Shown piece by piece: positions 33,861-40,053 of a stretch of 40,053 nt of DNA; within the stretch, counting starts at the first letter, position 1, and every line of letters begins with the position of its first letter. Origin of the DNA: Phycisphaerales bacterium (GTDB taxonomy: Bacteria; Planctomycetota; Phycisphaerae; UBA1845); NCBI GenBank assembly GCA_013140575.1, contig JABFSN010000064.1, positions 1 to 40,053 of the forward strand, given 5' to 3'. The position numbers were made by a program, and so were the translations under genes. Below the pieces are notes generated by a model, which saw only the letters and a program-made list of their open reading frames with translations, made no database searches and had not been told where the DNA came from.

Positions 33861-35696
33861 ATGAAGCGCAAGCGCATTTTCCGAACAGCGATCGTCGTTG
33901 CGTGCTCGATTGCCTGCCATCGCGTGCGGGGAGGTGAGCCGACGCCGGGCGAGGGCGGCGATCCGCAGTCGATCGTCGTCCGTGTGCCGGGGACGGTGGA
34001 CGATCCGACGCTGCCACGCACTGTCATCACGCCGGTGCTGCACAGCGACGACAAGGCCCCGGGGATTCCCAACGCGTCCATCGTTACGTTCATCCGGCCG
34101 GCCATTGACGGCGCGGGGAACGTGTTGTTCTGGGGGCAGTTCCGCCGCGAGGGGGAGCCGTTCGCACGGTCGGCGTTGTGGTACGGCCAACCCGGCAAGA
34201 TCACGCCCGTCATGTACGACGGCATGCCCGCGCCGCTGTTCCCGCCGGGCGTGGAGATCGGCGAGCCGAGCAGCGCCTCGTGTCTGGCCGAGAATGGGAT
34301 GCTGGCACTCACGGTCCGGCTGCGTGGGCCGGGCATCGTCGCGGGGTTCAACGACCGGGTGATCTACGTGGGTTGGCCGGGGTCGCTGCGCAGGGGATTG
34401 CAGGGCGGCGATCAGGCGCCGGGTCTGGAGCGCGGGACGATCATCGACCTGACGCTGCCGTTCGGCTTCGGGGCGCAGATCAGCGACAACGGGGTGCTGA
34501 TGGTGCTGGCCTACCTGTCCGGTCCGGAAGTGGACGACACCAACGACCGGGTCATGTGGATCGGCCCGCACGGCGATCTCAAGCTCGTCTGGCGCAAAGG
34601 CATGGTCGCACCGGGGACGAATGGGGCGCGATTCGCTTGGGCCGATTTCATTCGGTTCAATGATGCGGAGCAAGCCGTGTTTCGAGCTGGTCTCGTTCAC
34701 GACCACGGAGTCGATTTCGAAAACGACGTTGGCCACTGGCGCATCGATGACGGCATGGTGACCCTGCTCGCTCGCGGAGGGGATCAGGCGGCCGGCATGC
34801 CCGCCGGAGTCCGCTATTTCAGCGGTGGGGGCATCCCGTCCATCAATGCACAAGGCGATATTGGCTATCGAATGCTCCTAACCGGCGTCGGTATCACCTC
34901 AGAAAACGACGCGGCGCTCTGGATTGTTCGCGCCGGATCCATATCGCTGGTGGCACGCAAGGGTGATCCGGTCCCGTCGGTAGGCGAAGGCGTAGAACTC
35001 ACGTCAGTCAGTGGAAGCCACCTGAGCGAAAGCGGATGGTGGGTTTATCGAGTCAAATACGGTGGGTCCGGGATCAACGATGCAAACGCCTGGGCGGCGT
35101 ATACAGGATCGGAGGGCAATGTTTTCGAAACGCTCCGAGACGGGGAACTCGCTAATCATTTTGACGGTGACGTCGCACTTTCCGGCATCGGCGTGATTTC
35201 GTCGGTGGTCGTGGCCAATGACATCGGCGACGCAATCACATTCACGGGCATCGTGGGCGACTCTATCTCCAGCGCTGAAAACGTTGTGTTTTGGCAGCGA
35301 GACGATTTGCGCGACGACTGGTTCCCACTGTTGCGAAGCGGAATGACTATTGGTGCGAGCACATGGTTTCCTGAAAGCGCTAGCAACGTTGCTTCGGGAT
35401 ATTGGACGATGACCGGCGGAAGCGACGGTGAACGCCAAAGTTTCAATGACCGGGGGAAGTTCTCCATTCAGCTCGATTTCGACGACTCGACCAAGGGCGT
35501 TTACTTGTTAAACCTTTTATGGCCCGGCGATGGCGATGGCGACGGCGACGTGGACCTTTCCGATTTCGGTGAATTTCAGGATTGCCACGGTATGAAGGCG
35601 GTCACCGGCTGCGCCGCGTATGATTTCGACGAAGATGGCTACATTGATTTAGCAGACTACTTCTTTTTTAGAGATGCGGTTACTGAAGCGAAATAG
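33861..35696 (+). CDS. Secreted NxxGxxAF-type tandem-repeat protein with C-terminal dockerin
   Basis: 611 residues with AGAGAGG upstream of the ATG. The signal peptide is about 1-24. The body (about 45-540) is built from repeats each carrying an N-x-x-G motif on a beta-strand: IDGAGNVLFWGQF, LAENGMLALTVRL, ISDNGVLMVLAYL, FNDAEQAVFRAGL and INAQGDIGYRMLL. This fits the 'choice-of-anchor tandem repeat NxxGxxAF' family (TIGRFAM-type name from memory). The C-terminus is a two-loop dockerin: GDGDGDGDVDLSDFGEFQDC and DFDEDGYIDLADYFFF. The module probably anchors the protein to a surface or complex. Downstream of about 34640 the sequence becomes progressively less GC-rich. Expression is probably sigma-54 dependent. 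Confidence 0.88.
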   Translation: MKRKRIFRTAIVVACSIACHRVRGGEPTPGEGGDPQSIVVRVPGTVDDPTLPRTVITPVLHSDDKAPGIPNASIVTFIRPAIDGAGNVLFWGQFRREGEPFARSALWYGQPGKITPVMYDGMPAPLFPPGVEIGEPSSASCLAENGMLALTVRLRGPGIVAGFNDRVIYVGWPGSLRRGLQGGDQAPGLERGTIIDLTLPFGFGAQISDNGVLMVLAYLSGPEVDDTNDRVMWIGPHGDLKLVWRKGMVAPGTNGARFAWADFIRFNDAEQAVFRAGLVHDHGVDFENDVGHWRIDDGMVTLLARGGDQAAGMPAGVRYFSGGGIPSINAQGDIGYRMLLTGVGITSENDAALWIVRAGSISLVARKGDPVPSVGEGVELTSVSGSHLSESGWWVYRVKYGGSGINDANAWAAYTGSEGNVFETLRDGELANHFDGDVALSGIGVISSVVVANDIGDAITFTGIVGDSISSAENVVFWQRDDLRDDWFPLLRSGMTIGASTWFPESASNVASGYWTMTGGSDGERQSFNDRGKFSIQLDFDDSTKGVYLLNLLWPGDGDGDGDVDLSDFGEFQDCHGMKAVTGCAAYDFDEDGYIDLADYFFFRDAVTEAK

Positions 35697-35849
35697 TCAT
35701 TTGACCTGGATCGGGCGACGCAATCTGAGAAGGGAGGTGCGATGATCAACAACCGATCGAATCTGTGAGTAGCAGACGAAAGTAATGCCACTTGTTGTTC
35801 CGCGCGGATATTCCGTTCGTGGCGCGGACGGAAGGAAAGGAACTCGTTC

Positions 35850-38516
35850 ATGTTTACGAACAGCAGAATTCTTGGACAAACGATCGTATTGGCGCTACTT
35901 GGCTGCGTAATCTACGGGAATGCAGCTCAGGCACAGTGTGATCCGCCGGCGGCCAACACGAAGTGCTGGACCGGCGGTGGAGTCGGAGGTTGGTCGGACG
36001 AGGACAACTGGAATCCCGCCGTATTGCCTCAGTCCACCGACACCGTTTACCACCTGATCGGCGGGCCGATCAACGTGGACATCGGCAGCTATATCAATCC
36101 CGTTCTGATCGCCGATTTCCGTTTTGGGCCGACGCCGGGGAGCATGACGGTTCAGGCGGGCAAGGTCATCTTCATCGACGAGGGCATTTCGCCCAGCGAG
36201 TTCGAGGCCGCGGGGACGTTGGAGCTCACGCTGGAGGACGGCGCCCGGCTTCTTGCGGACACGGTCATCGACCATGTAGACGTGCACCTGAAGGAGGGAT
36301 CGTCCGGCCCCTCCACGCTCGATATTGTGCCGGGGACGATCGGCGCGGGCAACTGGACGCTGGAGGGCAATACGATACTGATCGTCGATGTCATCGATCT
36401 CACCGGCGCACCCGCGAACGCCCGAACGTGGAACACGCAGGGCGACATCCGCGTGCAGAGTTCCATCTTCGGGGACGGCGACTGGACGCTGTCCAAGCCG
36501 CCCGGCTACGAGGGTGTGATCACGGTGCCGTATCACCTGGAGGCCTCCCGCCTGACCATCGAGGGCGGGGCGTTTATCGACAGCGGCGCGGTGGCGGTTC
36601 CCGGGTGGCCCAACTTCCTGCACATCACCGAGTCGCTTTCGGTCCGGGACGCGGACGCGTATCAGACCGAGTTGATTCACCATCACGGCAATCTGATCGC
36701 CGATGCGGGCTCCACGATTTCGCTGTCCAACGGAGGGCGCGTCGAGGTAGGCTATGCGTCCGGTTTCGATCCCAGTCTCGTGGACGACGTCGAATACGGC
36801 GTGGATGGTCCGGGCTTTGCGAACTGGTTCGCCCACAGCGCCGGATTGGTGTTCACGGAAGCGTCTTCGACATTGCGGGCGGTCGAGGGTGCAGGGAGCC
36901 ATTTGAATCTCGATATCGGGCGCAACGGTCTGGATATCCTCTCGAAAATCCACGAAGAGGCGTCGGACTGGGATTCCTCGGGCGTGACGCTGTTCGTGCA
37001 GGCCTATGGCGGCGACGCGCCGGTGGAGGTCACTTCGCCCGATTTTGACGGCATCTGGTTTACGGACTCGCCGTGCATCAAGCCCTGGGGTGAACTGGAC
37101 CTTCTGACCGGCGGATTGGGTGACATCAGCCTGGTCGACGACCGGGAGAACTCGCGGGCCGGCGTCAATGCCGACACCGGGCTGCCCGAAGCGCTCTACG
37201 TCGATCACTTGATTCTGCACTTCGGATCGGCCGCCGATCTGAACGGGCTGAATCTCTATTACGCGACGGTGTCACCACCCGATTTGCTTTGCTTGCCACC
37301 GGCGTTTCCGGACGGGTGCTTCACGCACGCCATCACCACCCTCTACGGCGACTACGACGGCGACGAGATCGCGGACGACGCGGGCGATGCGGCGCGGTTC
37401 TTGGCGGCGTATCCGTGCATGGACGCCAATGCGGAATACGACGCACTGGCGGACTGGGACTGCGACGGGGTGATCAGTTACGTCGAGCATCAGAAGTATC
37501 TGGCCAATTGGCCGGGGGCGAGCGGACTGGGCGACGAATGCGCGGAGAACGGGCCGTGTCTGGATCGCGACGTCTGTTCATTCAGTTGTTGCATGGAGGG
37601 CGACAACGTCTGTAGTTTTCAGGAAGCGGCCTATGGCGATGTGATCGGCGGCGACAACATCTGCGGGCAGCTCTCAATTACGTGCGGCCCGGATGGGCAA
37701 ATCGATATTTTTGACATTTTGGGCGTGCTCAACGCGTTTGGCAGCGCCCTCCCGGAAGGGTGCGCCTACCACAATTTCGATCTCTCGCCGTGCAGCACGG
37801 ACGGCGTGATCGACATTTTTGACGTCTTGGCCGTTCTGGATGCGTTTTCGGGCATCGACGCGTGCTGCGGCGGCGGGGCGAAAGTGATGCTGGCGGCAGG
37901 TGCTGCTGATGTTTCGCCCGATTTCGCGGGCGGCGGCGCGACGCGGGTGTCGGTGACGACCGGCATCCAGTCCGTCAAAGCCAGGGCCGAAGGCGATGAG
38001 GCGACCGAATCGCCGGCATCGACTGTTTCGCAGACCGGCCGGGCCAAGGTCGTGGCGTCGGAGACGCAACTGGCGCTGGTTCCGAAATCAAACAGCGTCG
38101 ACGCGGGCGAGACGGTGGCCGTCGATGTCTTTGCCGATGATGTTACAGACCTGCGCGGGTATCAATTGCGTTTGAGCGGTACGGACGCAGTGCCCGTGGA
38201 TGTCTACGTGGACACCGAACGAGAAGACTACGTCTTCTATGGCGCCGACGCGCGGCACGCCGAAGATATGGAGAATCACCGGATGGTCGTCGCCCTTGTG
38301 CAAGGCGGCGTGACGCAGACCGGGCGGGTCTATCTGGGCACGTTCGTCTTCAAAGCCGATGAATCGGCCGGTTCGTCCCCCACCCCAGAATGGGGCGGGG
38401 CACCCAATGGCATCCGCGCCGCGATTCACCCGTTCGATGGCATGATCCTGGTGGACCCGACGGGTGCGGTGCTGGACGTCGCGACGCCGTCGTCGGCGGA
38501 CGTCGCAGTGCGCTAA
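35850..38516 (+). CDS. Large secreted protein with dockerin modules and a cohesin-like domain
   Basis: 888 residues with AAGGAAAGGA before the ATG. The signal peptide is about 1-29 (ending AAQAQ). The N-terminal 460 residues are beta-helix or repeat-like with WTGGGVGGWSDEDNWNPAVLP, a motif of planctomycete surface proteins. Calcium-type motifs follow: GDYDGDEIADDAGDAARFLA (about 500), DWDCDGVISYVEHQKYLANW, then DIFDILGVLNAF (about 618) and DIFDVLAVLDAF (about 654), linked by C-x6-DLSPC and ending in DACCGGG. After a low-complexity linker, residues 740-880 form a cohesin-like domain: SVDAGETVAVDVFADDVTDL, LRGYQLRLSG, VYLGTFVFKA and DGMILVDPTGAVLDV. A hairpin-bearing insertion (SSPTPEWGGAPNG) sits in it. 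It probably takes part in a surface assembly. Confidence 0.88.
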   Translation: MFTNSRILGQTIVLALLGCVIYGNAAQAQCDPPAANTKCWTGGGVGGWSDEDNWNPAVLPQSTDTVYHLIGGPINVDIGSYINPVLIADFRFGPTPGSMTVQAGKVIFIDEGISPSEFEAAGTLELTLEDGARLLADTVIDHVDVHLKEGSSGPSTLDIVPGTIGAGNWTLEGNTILIVDVIDLTGAPANARTWNTQGDIRVQSSIFGDGDWTLSKPPGYEGVITVPYHLEASRLTIEGGAFIDSGAVAVPGWPNFLHITESLSVRDADAYQTELIHHHGNLIADAGSTISLSNGGRVEVGYASGFDPSLVDDVEYGVDGPGFANWFAHSAGLVFTEASSTLRAVEGAGSHLNLDIGRNGLDILSKIHEEASDWDSSGVTLFVQAYGGDAPVEVTSPDFDGIWFTDSPCIKPWGELDLLTGGLGDISLVDDRENSRAGVNADTGLPEALYVDHLILHFGSAADLNGLNLYYATVSPPDLLCLPPAFPDGCFTHAITTLYGDYDGDEIADDAGDAARFLAAYPCMDANAEYDALADWDCDGVISYVEHQKYLANWPGASGLGDECAENGPCLDRDVCSFSCCMEGDNVCSFQEAAYGDVIGGDNICGQLSITCGPDGQIDIFDILGVLNAFGSALPEGCAYHNFDLSPCSTDGVIDIFDVLAVLDAFSGIDACCGGGAKVMLAAGAADVSPDFAGGGATRVSVTTGIQSVKARAEGDEATESPASTVSQTGRAKVVASETQLALVPKSNSVDAGETVAVDVFADDVTDLRGYQLRLSGTDAVPVDVYVDTEREDYVFYGADARHAEDMENHRMVVALVQGGVTQTGRVYLGTFVFKADESAGSSPTPEWGGAPNGIRAAIHPFDGMILVDPTGAVLDVATPSSADVAVR
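38378..38400. repeat. REP-like hairpin inside the cohesin-like coding region
   Basis: CCCCACCCC (38378-38386), a 5-base loop and GGGGCGGGG (38392-38400) form a stem with one mismatch. It encodes SSPTPEWGGAPNG, a stretch unlike its surroundings, consistent with a palindromic repeat inserted in frame. Confidence 0.45.
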
Positions 38517-38576
38517 TGAATTCTCGAAAGTGACTGCGCTCAATCCATACGTGCTGCGTCATACGATCGAACCCGG

Positions 38577-38607
38577 GGGGCACGCCGTTCGCGAAGCGGC
38601 GTGCCCC
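38577..38607 (+). terminator. Perfect 11-bp hairpin between genes
   Basis: GGGGCACGCCG (38577-38587) pairs exactly with CGGCGTGCCCC (38597-38607), with loop TTCGCGAAG. It lies 60 bases after the previous stop codon. There is no T-run, so it may terminate weakly or be a dispersed palindromic repeat. Confidence 0.5.
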
Positions 38608-38637
38608 ACAGTGCTGTTGGGCTGAAGGTATTCAGAC

Positions 38638-40053
38638 GTGATCACCCTCAGAAGGCCGAGCCTCTCACTCCTTGTTGTCTCTATTCATCTCACGGCGGGC
38701 ACAGCTTCAAACGATCTTGCCGGCCGACTGCAGACGCGGCGGGCCGAGGACGCGTTCATCACCTACTACGAGCACGATTGGCGCGGGCAGGTGGTCCGAA
38801 AGCGGCAGAACTCCTCCGGCGGCGCCGTGCTGGAGTCGTTCACGCACGATTCGCTGGGACGCCGAACGGCCGCCGCCGTCGGCGATCTGCCGTCTGCCGC
38901 CATTCGAACGAACTTCGCGTACAGCGATGGCGGAGATGTCGACGGCGACAAGATCGGCGATCCGGCGTTCACGGACACGCCGACCACGTTGTCGCAAACC
39001 GTTGACGGGGTGACAAAGACGGCCGTCCTTGATTTCAACACCGTCGGTGAGCCTTCGGAATTGCGCTACCCGTCGGGGACGGGCACGTTCCTGGCTTTCG
39101 GGCATGACCGCTTCGGACAGGTGACGTCCATCGATCGCAACGGCCTGCGGCTCGCCAATTATGCGTACGCCAGCCGAAACGCGACCTCGCGCCAGGTCCG
39201 GACGACGGCCGGTCCCGGCGAAACGTGGATCGAACTGCAGTGGAACCGCCCCGATCAACTCCGCCGTCCGGCCAAAATCACCAACCGCGTGCGAACCGGC
39301 AGCACCGCCGGCGTCGGTGGAACGACGGTGGATCGGGCGACGTTCGACCAGGTATTCGATCCGGCGACAAATCTCGACACGCAGGCCGTCTCCAAACACC
39401 GCATCCTCGCGGAAAACGGGATCCATGACCACACGTACGATCGGCTGCATCGCCTGCGGCAGACCAACTACCCCAACACAACCGCCGACGAGAACTGGAA
39501 CCTCGACAAGTTGAGCAACTGGGTCACCCATGCCGACCGTGGCGGAGCGACTACCACATACGTTGACAACACGCTGAATCAATACACGTCAATCACCGGC
39601 GGGACCGCGGCACCGGCGTATGATGCCAAGGGGAACTTGGTTCGCGACGAACGCGGGTACGGGTTCACTTACGATTTCGAGAACCGGCTGAAGCGGGTGT
39701 TCACGGACAGCGCCCCGGCCAATGGGGTGTACCTCGCCGGCGAGGCGGTTCACGCGCAATTCGTCGTCGATGCGCTGGGCCGGCGGGTCAAATCGACGGT
39801 CAACGGCGTGACCACGTACCGTTTCCACGATCCGGACGCGCCGGGCGTGGAGTTGGCCGAGTTCGATTCAATGAACACGGCCACGGCGCGGGCCACGTTT
39901 ATCAACGGCCCGACGTATCTGGACGAGAGGGTTCTGGTCCGCGGCGCGTCGGGGCGGGAGTATTACTATCTGCTGGAGGGGCTGTACACCGTCACCGGTC
40001 TGGCTGACGCGCGGGGGTGCGTGGCCGGGGCGGCGGCGTACGATAGGTACGGT
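38638..40053 (+). CDS. RHS-repeat protein with signal peptide (partial, runs off right edge)
   Basis: An open frame of 472 codons from a GTG start at 38638, with GAAGGT 8 nt upstream; it continues past the window end. The first 25-30 residues (MITLRRPSLSLLVVSIHLTAGTAS) look like a signal peptide. The mature part contains YD/RHS-type repeats: YYEHDWRGQVVRKRQNSSGG, FTHDSLGRRTAA, HTYDRLHRLRQTNYPN, YDAKGNLVRDERG and YGFTYDFENRLKRVF, followed by VDALGRRVKSTVNGVTTYRF. These form the extracellular shell of RHS/YD-repeat proteins, often a toxin or adhesin capsule with a variable C-terminus beyond the window. The repeat array is short at the N-terminal side, so the gene may be a truncated or hybrid member. 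It begins 31 bases after the hairpin. Confidence 0.85.
   Translation, partial: MITLRRPSLSLLVVSIHLTAGTASNDLAGRLQTRRAEDAFITYYEHDWRGQVVRKRQNSSGGAVLESFTHDSLGRRTAAAVGDLPSAAIRTNFAYSDGGDVDGDKIGDPAFTDTPTTLSQTVDGVTKTAVLDFNTVGEPSELRYPSGTGTFLAFGHDRFGQVTSIDRNGLRLANYAYASRNATSRQVRTTAGPGETWIELQWNRPDQLRRPAKITNRVRTGSTAGVGGTTVDRATFDQVFDPATNLDTQAVSKHRILAENGIHDHTYDRLHRLRQTNYPNTTADENWNLDKLSNWVTHADRGGATTTYVDNTLNQYTSITGGTAAPAYDAKGNLVRDERGYGFTYDFENRLKRVFTDSAPANGVYLAGEAVHAQFVVDALGRRVKSTVNGVTTYRFHDPDAPGVELAEFDSMNTATARATFINGPTYLDERVLVRGASGREYYYLLEGLYTVTGLADARGCVAGAAAYDRYG

Noticed and set aside
1-40053. CRISPR arrays, tRNA and rRNA genes
   Set aside because: No regularly spaced repeats with unique spacers and no foldable tRNA or rRNA-like sequence were seen on reading; I could not run a dedicated search.

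Overview
The window looks like a chromosome segment of a GC-rich planctomycete, probably from the Phycisphaerae or a related lineage. The reasons are several large secreted proteins with dockerin-like calcium motifs (DGDxD, DIFDIL), a prepilin-type protein with the GFTLIELLVVI leader, Rhodopirellula-type (ISAzo13) transposase debris, an NxxGxxAF-type repeat protein and an RHS protein. I cannot name a species.

Layout. (1) 1-6.4 kb: the 5' end of a transposase at the left edge, then a very large secreted Ig/beta-propeller protein whose start is missing, then a fused pair of dead transposase fragments (ISAzo13 and IS5 types). (2) 6.5-9.57 kb: a divergent two-component pair, a membrane histidine kinase and an NtrC-family sigma-54 activator. 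(3) 9.59-22.19 kb, minus strand: a tightly packed ten-gene operon. In transcription order it has a GT28/MurG-like glycosyltransferase, two GT4-type glycosyltransferases, an ABC exporter, two APH-fold kinases, a pseudopilin, a membrane-tethered SNase-type protein, a third APH-fold kinase and an alkaline-phosphatase-superfamily ('sulfatase-like') protein. Most neighbours overlap by a few bases. (4) 22.19-22.64 kb: a divergent control region with a sigma-54 promoter on each strand. (5) 22.64-30.74 kb: secreted dockerin, cohesin-like, HYR and Cys-rich repeat proteins. (6) 30.75-32.44 kb: a decayed region with an ArsR-family remnant and a phage terminase remnant. (7) 32.45-38.5 kb: an interrupted secreted protein, an NxxGxxAF-repeat/dockerin protein with its own sigma-54-like promoter, and a large dockerin plus cohesin-like protein. 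(8) 38.6 kb to the end: the 5' part of an RHS-repeat protein that runs off the window.

How the parts may work together (inference): the operon has the composition expected for making, phosphorylating and exporting a glycan or glycolipid. Its promoter and the promoter of the divergent dockerin protein both match sigma-54 sites, and a sigma-54 activator with its kinase lies at the far end of the operon. I therefore propose a sigma-54-controlled surface programme coupling glycan export to secreted dockerin proteins. The three paralogous APH-fold kinases next to an ABC exporter, with a nuclease and a pseudopilin in the same transcript, are the most unusual element of the window and the best candidate for an undescribed system.
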